Below are positions 26,935 to 35,211 of a DNA stretch of 64,000 bases, piece after piece. A program made the translations under genes and the position numbers. The DNA is from Peristeroidobacter agariperforans (GTDB taxonomy: Bacteria > Pseudomonadota > Gammaproteobacteria > Steroidobacterales > Steroidobacteraceae), in assembly GCF_004138335.1 (NCBI RefSeq), contig NZ_RYFW01000002.1, positions 787,501 through 851,500 on the forward strand, read 5' to 3'. The notes beneath the pieces were generated by a model. That model was not told where the DNA came from. It was given only the letters and a program-made list of their open reading frames with translations, and searched no databases. Numbering within the stretch: the first letter of the stretch is position 1; every line of letters begins with the position of its first letter.

Positions 26935-28151
26935 TGCGCCTGTCGTCTCTCGCACTTGCGGTCTCGATGTGGATGCTCGGTCAGTCCGCACTGGCGCACG
27001 AAATCACAGCGCAGATCGATCTGCGCGCGGTCGTGGTCGATTCGCCGCTGGATTCGTTTACCGAAGGTGGCACCGGTCAGTTGCGTTTCGGTGGCGACGA
27101 CGACGGCTTGCGGCTCGGTGCGGTGATGATCGATGCGGCCGGCGAGATCGTCGACACGGTCCGCTACGGCGTTACCGCGAGAGCGACCGGTGACGGCGAT
27201 CGCAATCCCATCGATCTCACCGAAGCGTATCTGGAGTGGCGTCCGTATGCCTCCAGTCCGCTGCGTTGGAAAACTCGGGCAGGTGCGTTCTACGCGCCGA
27301 TTTCCCTGGAGAATCGCAGCGTCGGTTGGGACAGCCTGTACAGCATCAGCGCGTCGGCCATCAACACCTGGATGGGCGAAGAGTTTCGCACCATCGGTTT
27401 GGAAACATCGTTGACTGCGCTCGGTGCGCCGGCGGGGCGCAACTTCGATGTGAGCATCGTCGCATCGGCGTATGGCTGGAACGATCCGGCCGGGATTCTG
27501 TTGTTTCAGCGCGGCTGGGGCGTTCACGACCGGCAGACCGCGCTGTTCGGCGAGCTGCCGCGGCCGTTGGTGCAGGACCCGAACATTCCGAACATCGAGT
27601 TCTTCGACGAGGTCGACGGTCGCTATGGATACTACGCAGGCGTCGAGACGAGGATTTCCGGCAGCCACGTGCTTCGGGCTCTGCACTACGACAACCGAGG
27701 CGACACGGCTGAGGAAGATGCTCGCGAGCCCACCTGGCTGACTCGATTCGATTCATTCGGTGCGCGAGTCGAGTTGCCGCTCGAGATCACCGCCATCGCT
27801 CAATACATGCAGGGCGACACCGCGGTCGGTGCAAGTGCCGATGGGCGCGGTTTCATCATCGTCGATTTCGAGTCGTGGTTCGTGTTGATGAGCCAACAGT
27901 ACGGACGGCATCGCTACACGGCCCGCTACGACCGCATGAACACCGAGACCGTCCGTGGCGCGCGCTTTTTCGATAGCCATCAGGACGCGGATGCCTGGAC
28001 CGTGGCCTATCTGTTCAGCTTCGATGACCACTGGCAACTGGCGGCCGAGGCCATCCGATTGGCCGGCTCGCTCCGCCAGCGGGCGGAAATCGGCTTGCCC
28101 GCCAGAGCGACCGAGCGGCTGCTGCAGCTCGCAGCCCGCTACAGCTTCTAA
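26934..28151 (+). CDS. Outer-membrane beta-barrel (porin-like) protein
   Basis: Exported protein of 405 aa with a signal peptide (MRLSSLALAVSMWML to ALAHE). The mature part has alternating amphipathic strands rich in aromatic and acidic residues and ends in LLQLAARYSF, a terminal aromatic typical of outer-membrane barrels. I do not recognise a named porin family. It is translationally coupled to the cupredoxin and followed after 71 bp by a hybrid histidine kinase on the same strand. A role as an outer-membrane partner of the copper protein is inference from gene order. Confidence 0.72.
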   Translation: MRLSSLALAVSMWMLGQSALAHEITAQIDLRAVVVDSPLDSFTEGGTGQLRFGGDDDGLRLGAVMIDAAGEIVDTVRYGVTARATGDGDRNPIDLTEAYLEWRPYASSPLRWKTRAGAFYAPISLENRSVGWDSLYSISASAINTWMGEEFRTIGLETSLTALGAPAGRNFDVSIVASAYGWNDPAGILLFQRGWGVHDRQTALFGELPRPLVQDPNIPNIEFFDEVDGRYGYYAGVETRISGSHVLRALHYDNRGDTAEEDAREPTWLTRFDSFGARVELPLEITAIAQYMQGDTAVGASADGRGFIIVDFESWFVLMSQQYGRHRYTARYDRMNTETVRGARFFDSHQDADAWTVAYLFSFDDHWQLAAEAIRLAGSLRQRAEIGLPARATERLLQLAARYSF

Positions 28152-28222
28152 GGGCCGAGCCGTAAGGAACTTGCCGGCGAGCCTGCCATTGTGTCGTGTG
28201 TACTTGCGTGGTGGGGACGTAA

Positions 28223-30325
28223 ATGGCATATGGCACGCCAATGAGAGAAGTGCCTCCCAGAACAGCACCATACGAGTTTCTGCTCGCACTCGATGCAGCG
28301 CTCCGCCCGCTGACGGATGCCGCCGAGATCACGCAGGTCGCAGCCCGTCTGGTCAGCCAGTCCATGAAGGTGAGCCGGTGCGCTTACGCCGAGGTCGCGT
28401 CCGATCGGAACACGTTCGACATCGTCGGCGATTACAGCGACGGCGTGCCGTCGCTGGTCGGCCATTATCGCCTGTACGAATTCGGCGCCGAGTTTCTGCG
28501 ACTGGCCCGGTCCGGACAGCCCTTCATCATCGAGGATGTGGAGACGGATCCGCGTACGCAAGGCGAGATCGACAGCTATCGCCGGGCGCAGGTCTGCGCG
28601 GGGATTGCCATCCCGCTGCTCAGAGCTGGCCAGCTGTGCTCGGTCATGGCCGTTCACCAGAATCGGCCGCGGCAGTGGCGGCAGGAAGAAGTCGAGCTGT
28701 TGCAACTGGTCGCGGGCCGTTGTTGGGAGGCGGTCGAACGGGCGCGCGTGTCGCGCGAACTGTGTGAGGCGAACGAGCGGTTGAAACTGGAGGTGCGTGA
28801 CCTGAACCGCACCGAAAGGCAATTCGCGCAGCTGGTTGCAGGCGTCACCGACTGTGCGATCTACATGATCGATCGCAAGGGTTATGTCTCCTCGTGGAAT
28901 CCCGGTGCGGAGCGCATCAAGGGCTACACCGCGGACGAAATCATCGGCCGGCATTTCTCGCAGTTCTATACGATCGAGGATCGCGCCAGCGGCCTGCCGG
29001 ATCGCTCGCTCAGCTTGGTTGCGACCAAGGGCAAGTTCGAAGGCGAGGGCTGGCGCGTGCGCAAGGACGGCTCGCGCTTCTGGGCCAGCGTACTGATCGA
29101 TCCGATCCACGGACCCGATGGCCAAGTCCTCGGTTATGCCAAGATCACGCGCGACATGACCGAGCGGCGCCTGATGCAGGAGCAGCTCAATCAAGCGCAG
29201 AAGATGGAAGCGATCGGTCAGCTCACCGGCGGTGTCGCGCACGACTTCAACAATCTGCTGACCGTGATCCTTGGAAATCTGGATATAGTTCAGCGGCGCT
29301 CGCCTGCCAATGACGAAAGACTGCAGCGTGCGATCGATCATGCGGCCCGAGGCGCCGAGCGTGCCGCTGGGTTGACGCATCAGCTGCTCGCGTTCGCACG
29401 CCGCCAGCCGCTCAATCCGAAACCCACGAGCGTCAATCAGCTCGTGACGACGCTGCTCGAGCTGATCCGTCGCACCTTGCCGGAAGCAATCACTGTGCAG
29501 TCGCGGCTCAGCGCCGGCGTCGGTCAGGTCAGTGTGGACTCCAATCAAATGGAAAGTGCGCTGTTGAACCTGGCGGTGAATGCGCGCGATGCCATGTCCG
29601 GCAAAGGAACGTTGACCATCGCGACCGAGCTGGTGAATGTGAGCGAGGATGAGGCCCTGCGCTTGGGAGACCTGCTGACTGGGCCGCACGCAGTGATCAG
29701 CGTGGCGGACACGGGCATCGGCATGTCAGCAGAAGTGATTGCTCGCGCGTTCGATCCGTTCTTCACCACCAAGCCGATCGGGCAGGGCACCGGACTGGGC
29801 TTGAGCCAGGTGTTCGGCTTCGTGAAGCAGTCGGGCGGCACGGTGAAGTTGCAGAGCGAGCTTGGCGAAGGCACGACGGTGAAGATTTATCTGCCCCGCG
29901 TCGATGTTTCGGCGGAAGCGCGAATGGAGCGACCGGGAGACGAGGTGCCACGGGGCCACTCCAGCGAGACCGTGCTCGTCGTCGAAGACGAGGACGATGT
30001 ACGCGCTTACAGCATCGAATGTTTGCAGGATCTGGGATTTTCGGTGCTGCAGTCTGCCGATGGGCCGTCAGCACTGCGGCTGATCGCCGCTCACCCCGAG
30101 ATCCGTTTGCTGCTCACCGATGTGGGCCTGCCTCATATGAGTGGCCGCGAGCTGGCTCAGGAAGTGCGCCGGATGCGCCCCGAGCTGCCGGTGCTGTTCA
30201 CGACCGGGTATGCGCAGGATGCGATGTTTCAGCAGGGCAAGCTGGAGCGCAACGCCGAGCTGCTGACCAAGCCATTCAATCGCGCGCAGCTCGCGATGCG
30301 CGTGCGACATTTGCTCGACGCCTGA
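28223..30325 (+). CDS. Soluble hybrid histidine kinase (GAF-PAS-HisKA-HATPase-REC)
   Basis: Two-component sensor of 700 aa with no transmembrane segment, so cytoplasmic. Order: GAF (about 25-180), PAS (about 200-320, with YVSSWNPGAERIKGY), HisKA with phospho-acceptor H340 (GGVAHDFNNLL), HATPase with N-box LLNLAVNARDAM and G-boxes ADTGIGM and GTGLGLSQVFGF, then a receiver domain (about 580-700) with phospho-acceptor D633 (LLLTDVGLP). Both ends of a phosphorelay are therefore present, but no separate response regulator or Hpt gene is nearby. The output partner is unknown. Same-strand position after the cupredoxin and barrel genes suggests it monitors or controls that pair. Confidence 0.92.
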   Translation: MAYGTPMREVPPRTAPYEFLLALDAALRPLTDAAEITQVAARLVSQSMKVSRCAYAEVASDRNTFDIVGDYSDGVPSLVGHYRLYEFGAEFLRLARSGQPFIIEDVETDPRTQGEIDSYRRAQVCAGIAIPLLRAGQLCSVMAVHQNRPRQWRQEEVELLQLVAGRCWEAVERARVSRELCEANERLKLEVRDLNRTERQFAQLVAGVTDCAIYMIDRKGYVSSWNPGAERIKGYTADEIIGRHFSQFYTIEDRASGLPDRSLSLVATKGKFEGEGWRVRKDGSRFWASVLIDPIHGPDGQVLGYAKITRDMTERRLMQEQLNQAQKMEAIGQLTGGVAHDFNNLLTVILGNLDIVQRRSPANDERLQRAIDHAARGAERAAGLTHQLLAFARRQPLNPKPTSVNQLVTTLLELIRRTLPEAITVQSRLSAGVGQVSVDSNQMESALLNLAVNARDAMSGKGTLTIATELVNVSEDEALRLGDLLTGPHAVISVADTGIGMSAEVIARAFDPFFTTKPIGQGTGLGLSQVFGFVKQSGGTVKLQSELGEGTTVKIYLPRVDVSAEARMERPGDEVPRGHSSETVLVVEDEDDVRAYSIECLQDLGFSVLQSADGPSALRLIAAHPEIRLLLTDVGLPHMSGRELAQEVRRMRPELPVLFTTGYAQDAMFQQGKLERNAELLTKPFNRAQLAMRVRHLLDA

Positions 30326-30329
30326 GCCG

Positions 30330-31475
30330 CTACTTATATAAATCGAGCAGTGCCGAGCCCGCCAGCAGAAGCGCGCCGACACCGTAGAACTGCGTATCGG
30401 ACTGCAAGACCTGATCGGGTCGATCGCTGACTTGCTGCACCCATCCGAGCCGGCCGTCTGCATCCACCGCTTTTTCCAGCGCTTGCCAGCCGCGCAACAC
30501 GGCTGGCTCATAGGTGTAGCGATCCAACAAGTTGGCGTTGATGCCCCACGCGAGGCCGTAGACGAAGAATCCCGTGCCGCTCGATTCGGGCGGCGTGTTT
30601 TCCGGGGCCAGCAGCGAGCTCGGCCAGTAGCCGTCCGGTTTCTGCAATGTTTGCAGCTTGGCGGCCATCTGTTTGAACAGCGTTTCGTAGGCGGGTCGCG
30701 CCGGATCGTCCTTCGGCAGGAATGTGAGCACGCGCGCGATTCCAGCGAATACCCAGCCATTGCCACGGCTCCAGAACAACTTGCGACCTTTCTCATCGCG
30801 CCGCTCGAAGAAGCGGCTGTCGCGGTAGAACAGATGTTCGTCGCGGTCGTAGAGATAGTCCTGAGTTGCCTTCCACTCCTGGTGAGCAAACTGCGCGTAG
30901 CGTGGGTCGTTGGTGAGCTGCGACAGCTCGATCCAGAGGGGCGGCGCCATGAACAGCGCGTCACACCAGCACCATCGATCCCAGCACTGCGTTGCTTCGT
31001 GTGCGGCGAGATTGGCTGGCGACGGCGCGGCGATGATGGCGTCAAGCCTGCGCCGCGCGGGCGCGATGGCTTTCGGCCCCGCACCGTGAGTCGATGCCCA
31101 AAGATAACTTTGGCCGATGACGTGATCGTCGGCGTGATAGGTCCGGTCCCCGAGGCGCCATTTCTGGCTCCGGCCGTGGCTCAAGATCGCTGCACGGAAG
31201 CGCTCCGACTGGCTTCGCTCCGCAAGCGCCGTCAGCCCGACGTAGAAAGCGCCCTGCTGCCAGCTGCGGGCATTGCGTGTTTCCTCACGCATGACTTTGA
31301 TCGTGCTCGCCGGCTCGAGATGGGCGAGTTGCCAGTCGGCGGCTTTTTCCATGAGCGCGAGCGTTGCGGCGCCGTCGATGGGCTTCGTGTCCGCTGTTGC
31401 GAGACTCGCAAACATCATCGCCAGCGCGCCGAGCAGGACGGGGAGGGCGAGGGTCATACGCGCGGCTGCCTTCAT
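30330..31475 (-). CDS. Glycoside hydrolase family 88/105 (unsaturated uronyl hydrolase)
   Basis: Exported hydrolase of 381 aa with a signal peptide (MKAAARMTLALPVLLGALAMMF, cleaved near ATADT). The (alpha/alpha)6-barrel family is recognised by WCWCDALFMAPPLWIEL, which holds the catalytic Asp, and by the later LFWSRGNGWVFAGIARVL and GTGFFVYGLAWGIN segments seen in YesR/YteR proteins. These enzymes remove the unsaturated uronic acid left by pectin or ulvan lyases. No lyase or sugar transporter is adjacent. It converges with the histidine kinase gene with 4 bp between stops. GH105 is more likely than GH88, but this is not certain. Confidence 0.88.
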   Translation of the reverse strand: MKAAARMTLALPVLLGALAMMFASLATADTKPIDGAATLALMEKAADWQLAHLEPASTIKVMREETRNARSWQQGAFYVGLTALAERSQSERFRAAILSHGRSQKWRLGDRTYHADDHVIGQSYLWASTHGAGPKAIAPARRRLDAIIAAPSPANLAAHEATQCWDRWCWCDALFMAPPLWIELSQLTNDPRYAQFAHQEWKATQDYLYDRDEHLFYRDSRFFERRDEKGRKLFWSRGNGWVFAGIARVLTFLPKDDPARPAYETLFKQMAAKLQTLQKPDGYWPSSLLAPENTPPESSGTGFFVYGLAWGINANLLDRYTYEPAVLRGWQALEKAVDADGRLGWVQQVSDRPDQVLQSDTQFYGVGALLLAGSALLDLYK

Positions 31476-31533
31476 TCAGCGCATCCTCAAGTGCGTTCTA
31501 GATCTCTGGGTTGAAGCGTGCAAGGCGCGATTG

Positions 31534-33012
31534 TTACATGCAATCCACCCGGCGGGGCGATCCGAACCAGCGGATCAGCGCCTCGGTAAGTCCAGGCTGA
31601 TTCGAGCCGCCGACCCAGGCCACATGGCCGTCCGGCCGGATCAACACGGCGCTGGGCGCAGGGACGGCTCCGAGCACTGGCAGCTCCCACGCGCCTTCGT
31701 ACTTGGCGTCGAGCATCTGAACTCGATCGGTCCACGGGACGATGTCGATTCCGCCGGGGTCCCCAAGGTTGAGAAGCAGCGCTCGGGCCTTGTGGAGCAG
31801 GGTGAAGAGCCGGCGTGGTCCCTTCGCGGTTGCCAGATCGAGATCGGGCATACGGCGCCCGAGCAGCGGGTGCCTCTCAGTATCGACCGGCCCGAAGTCG
31901 TAATGAATGTCCAGGCCCGCCATCTCCGCAGCCAGGCGTCTGCGCGGCTCGTCCATGCGGAGCAGCTCAGAAACGCGGTCGGTCAATGCCTTGGCGCGAT
32001 CGTCTGTACGGCGAAGCGCGATTTGCGCCATCGTGTTACGGAGTGCACGGGCCGCGACCGGATGGCGCTCGGCGTGATAGGTATCCAGAAGGGTCGCTGG
32101 CGAGGTTTGTTTGATCACTTGGGCCAGCTTCCATCCCAGATTCACCGCGTCCTGCACGCCGATATTCAATCCCTGCCCACCTACCGGCGGATGCACGTGC
32201 GCGGCGTCCCCAGCGAGTAGCACGCGTCGCTCGCGATAGGCCGCGGCCTGGCGAGTCATATCGGTAAATCGGGAGATCCAGGTTGGAGTGTGGACTCCGT
32301 AATCGGTCCCATACACGGCGATGAGCGCCTGGCGCAGATCGTCCAGCGTCGGCTCGGTGGCGGAATTTAGCTGTGATTCGGTGAGAACGATGCGGACTCG
32401 GCCATCCTCCAACTTGCCGATCCCGTGCAGGCCCGCGGCGTCTTGGCGCATTCCCCATTGGGGTTCGTCACGCATGTCGGCCTCGGCGATCAACCAACTC
32501 GTCGTGGGATCCCAGCCAGGGAAGTCGATGGCCGCCGCTTTGCGGACCACACTGCGTCCTCCGTCGCAGCCGACCAGATATTGGCTGCGCAGTGTTTCGC
32601 CATCAGAGAGCTCCACATCGATGCCGCCGTCGTCTTGTGAGAACCCGATGACTTCGCGTCCGCGGTAGATTGGCACTTTCAGCTCGTCGACCCATTCGGC
32701 CATGATGCGCTCGATGTGCGTCTGCCACAGCCCGAGCACATAGTTGTGACGAGTGGGTGCGTCGCTGATATCCAGTGGGACATGGAAGTGCACGGCGTTG
32801 TGCTTCTGCCCCTGAGAAACAAACCGCTCCGCGATGCCGCGCTGATCTAGCACCTCGATGCTTCGGGCATGCAGGCCGCCTGCTCGCGAACCAATGATTT
32901 CCGGGGTGAGCCGCCGCTCGACGATTGCAACATCGACGTCCGCGAGCGCCAGCTCGCCCGCCAGCATCATGCCAGTCGGACCCGCTCCGACGATCACCAC
33001 TGCATGCTTGCT
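31534..33012 (-). CDS. FAD-dependent aromatic monooxygenase (rifampicin monooxygenase-like)
   Basis: Class A flavoprotein hydroxylase, 492 aa from the ATG at 33012 (MSKHAVVIVGAGPTGMMLAG); the frame is open 24 bp upstream. FAD motifs are the N-terminal GAGPTG, the DG motif LVGCDGGRSVVRKA, and the GD motif LLAGDAAHVHPPVGGQGLN. The C-terminal 100 residues form a thioredoxin-like domain (LLGRRMPDLDL, VLIRPDGHVAWVG). This architecture occurs in rifampicin monooxygenase and in tetracenomycin/polyketide and phenol hydroxylases. It is divergent from an MFS permease. Antibiotic inactivation is one possibility and aromatic catabolism another; sequence alone does not decide. Confidence 0.85.
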   Translation of the reverse strand, partial: SKHAVVIVGAGPTGMMLAGELALADVDVAIVERRLTPEIIGSRAGGLHARSIEVLDQRGIAERFVSQGQKHNAVHFHVPLDISDAPTRHNYVLGLWQTHIERIMAEWVDELKVPIYRGREVIGFSQDDGGIDVELSDGETLRSQYLVGCDGGRSVVRKAAAIDFPGWDPTTSWLIAEADMRDEPQWGMRQDAAGLHGIGKLEDGRVRIVLTESQLNSATEPTLDDLRQALIAVYGTDYGVHTPTWISRFTDMTRQAAAYRERRVLLAGDAAHVHPPVGGQGLNIGVQDAVNLGWKLAQVIKQTSPATLLDTYHAERHPVAARALRNTMAQIALRRTDDRAKALTDRVSELLRMDEPRRRLAAEMAGLDIHYDFGPVDTERHPLLGRRMPDLDLATAKGPRRLFTLLHKARALLLNLGDPGGIDIVPWTDRVQMLDAKYEGAWELPVLGAVPAPSAVLIRPDGHVAWVGGSNQPGLTEALIRWFGSPRRVDCM

Positions 33013-33054
33013 CATCGCTACCTCCAGGTTGGACATGGCGGGCGATGCTGGGAC

Positions 33055-33217
33055 AAGCCCCGGGGCTTACGGCAAGACCCCCCGTGCCGTATACTCTGAA
33101 AGTGGCCGGGGAGCAGGTCGCATTCCTATATCACGATCGAGCCGCTAGCGAGATCGCCTGCTACATAACTCATCATCCGACCGTTGCACCACGCCGACGT
33201 CGCATGCGAACGGTCGG
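33055..33217. promoter_or_regulatory. Divergent control region with two perfect inverted repeats
   Basis: The gap between the monooxygenase (minus) and the MFS gene (plus) holds a 14-bp perfect palindrome AAGCCCCGGGGCTT (33055-33068) and, further on, CCGACCGTT (33177-33185) mirrored by AACGGTCGG (33209-33217) across 23 bases that themselves contain CGACGTCG. A -10-like TATACT is at 33090-33095 on the plus strand. These look like operators for a regulator not encoded next door. Confidence 0.45.
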
Positions 33218-33255
33218 AGCAATGCTCGTAACGTGCTCAGTCGTGGAAATACGTG

Positions 33256-34593
33256 ATGACTCAACCGGCTGACAACAGCATCGGCGGCGCGGCGCTGCGC
33301 AGGGTCGCGTGGCGACTGATTCCGTTCTTGGGCGTGCTGTACTTTTTTGCGTTCCTTGACCGGGTGAACGTCGGCTTCGCGGCGCTCACCATGAATGTCG
33401 ATCTGGGCATCTCAGCGGCCGCCTTTGGCATCGGCTCGGGCATCTTCTTCATCGGTTACATCCTGTGCGAGGTGCCGAGCAACGTGCTGCTCGAGCGTTT
33501 CGGCGCGCGCATTTGGATTGCCCGCATCATGATCAGCTGGGGTGTGCTGTCGGCGGCGATGGCGTTCGTACAGGGGCCGAAGAGTTTCTATGCCGTACGC
33601 TTCTTGCTCGGCATTGCCGAAGCCGGCTTCTTTCCCGGCATCATTTTCTACTTGACCTGCTGGTTCCCTTCGCAGCATCGAGCCCGGATCATCGCTTTGT
33701 TCATGATTGCGCTGCCGCTGTCGAGCGTCATCGGTGCGCCGATCTCGACCTCGCTGCTCGGCATCGAGGCCCTGGGACTCAGGGGCTGGCAGTGGATGTT
33801 TCTATTGGAGGCGATCCCGACGATCGTGCTGGGCGTCGCGGTGCTCGCAGTACTTCCGGACCGCCCGGCAGATGCCAGGTGGCTTGGTGACGACGAGAAG
33901 CGATGGCTGCAGGCCGAGTTGGCGCGCGAGCATTCCGGCTCCACTCACGGTCATGCCAGCAGCTTGCGCGAGGCGCTGATGCTGCCGCGTGTGTGGCGCA
34001 ATGGACTGGTGTACTTCTGCATTCTCGTCGGCTTGTACGGGTTCAGTTTCTGGTTGCCGCAGATCATCGCGTCGCTGGGCGGCATGAGCAACGTGCAGGT
34101 CGGGCTGCTCACAATGATTCCATATTCACTGGCGTGCATCGCTCTGGTGCTGTGGGGCAGGCATTCGGATGCGACCGAAGAGCGCTCGTGGCACGTCGCG
34201 TTGCCGATGCTGCTGGGAGCTGCGGCGCTGACCGTCAGTGGCTGGACCCGCGAGCCCGTCGTTGCGTTCGTGGCGCTGTGTCTGGCGGCTGTGGGTATCT
34301 ATTCGGGGTTGCCATCGTTCTGGGCGTTGGCGAGTCGAGGCTTGCAGGGCGCCGCGGCTGCGGGCGCCATCGCGCTGATCAATTCGCTCGGAAACTTCGG
34401 TGGCTTCCTCGGGCCTGCAGCGATTGGCTTTGCCAAGACCTATACGAACAGCTACGCCGCAAGCCTGCTGTTCATCGCCGTGCTGCTTGCGATCGGTGCG
34501 GTGCTGTTGATTTCAGACGCCGGCAAAGTGCTCGAGCGCCAGCAGGATCGCCTTGAGCACGGCGAGCAAGGCGCCCCAGACAATCAACACTGA
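33256..34593 (+). CDS. MFS transporter, anion:cation symporter (ACS) family
   Basis: Inner-membrane permease, 445 aa from the ATG at 33256 (a GTG lies at 33253). About 12 hydrophobic segments; the N-terminal pattern LIPFLGVLYFFAFLDRVNVGFAAL is the mark of ACS/phthalate-tartrate-type symporters that take up organic anions with protons. The next segment, VPSNVLLERFGARIWIARIMISWG, matches the conserved loop 2-3 of that family. Divergent from the flavin monooxygenase, so it may import that enzyme's aromatic substrate. The last 81 bp overlap the 3' end of the converging exoD gene. Confidence 0.9.
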   Translation: MTQPADNSIGGAALRRVAWRLIPFLGVLYFFAFLDRVNVGFAALTMNVDLGISAAAFGIGSGIFFIGYILCEVPSNVLLERFGARIWIARIMISWGVLSAAMAFVQGPKSFYAVRFLLGIAEAGFFPGIIFYLTCWFPSQHRARIIALFMIALPLSSVIGAPISTSLLGIEALGLRGWQWMFLLEAIPTIVLGVAVLAVLPDRPADARWLGDDEKRWLQAELAREHSGSTHGHASSLREALMLPRVWRNGLVYFCILVGLYGFSFWLPQIIASLGGMSNVQVGLLTMIPYSLACIALVLWGRHSDATEERSWHVALPMLLGAAALTVSGWTREPVVAFVALCLAAVGIYSGLPSFWALASRGLQGAAAAGAIALINSLGNFGGFLGPAAIGFAKTYTNSYAASLLFIAVLLAIGAVLLISDAGKVLERQQDRLEHGEQGAPDNQH

Positions 34594-35190
34594 CCCGGCG
34601 CCGATCAAGACGCCGAACAATGCTGCCAGCCCATCGTGCTCGATCAACGCGAGCGCAATGATGCACATCGCCGCGGCCGGGAAGATATTGCCCAGGGGAA
34701 TGGGCAAGAACAGGATGACCGAAAGAATCAGCATCAGCAGGGCGAGCAGGCGCTCCGAAACAGCGGTGACGAGCCAGCTCAGACGCGGCTTCAGCACCCG
34801 TTCGATTCGTTTCAGCACGGGCGCGGTTCGACGCACCACCGACGCAAGATCTGCGCGAGCAATCGACCTCGCTGCAATCGCCTTCGGTAGCCAGGGTGTG
34901 CGACGACCGTATAACAACTGAAATGACAGGATGATCAGCGGCAGTCCGAGAATGGCGGACGTGCCCGGCGGCGTCGGAACCAGGTTCGGCAGCGCGAATA
35001 CGAAGATCAATGCGCCAAACGCGCGATCGCCCGCCATGGCCAGCAGGTCTCCGGTGGAGACCCGCTCGCGGCTTTCATCTTCTGCGACTTGAGACAGCAG
35101 CTCGGACAGCGCTGAGTGGCGACTGCCCGTGCGCTCCGGAGCGGCGGATTCCATGAGAACGTGGGGCGTAGCAGGGAACTTGGAATCCAT
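34513..35190 (-). CDS. ExoD-family membrane protein
   Basis: Membrane protein of 225 aa of the exopolysaccharide-synthesis ExoD family. Family features include the N-terminal LSELLSQVAEDESRERVSTGDLLAMAGDRAFG, the PNLVPTPPGTSAILGLPLIILSFQLLYGR block and GNIFPAAAMCIIALALIEHDG. It has four or five hydrophobic segments. ExoD mutants in rhizobia have altered exopolysaccharide and alkali sensitivity, but the molecular function is unknown. It begins 21 bp after the czcA stop on the same strand, so it may ride on the efflux operon transcript. Its 3' end overlaps the MFS gene by 81 bp in antisense. Confidence 0.87.
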   Translation of the reverse strand: MDSKFPATPHVLMESAAPERTGSRHSALSELLSQVAEDESRERVSTGDLLAMAGDRAFGALIFVFALPNLVPTPPGTSAILGLPLIILSFQLLYGRRTPWLPKAIAARSIARADLASVVRRTAPVLKRIERVLKPRLSWLVTAVSERLLALLMLILSVILFLPIPLGNIFPAAAMCIIALALIEHDGLAALFGVLIGAGSVLIVWGALLAVLKAILLALEHFAGV

Positions 35191-35211
35191 AGTCTACTGG
35201 ATGACGCGGGC

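Noticed and set aside
31534-33012. Firm call of rifampicin resistance monooxygenase
   Set aside because: The same architecture occurs in polyketide and phenol hydroxylases, and the divergent ACS-type importer suggests catabolism as well.
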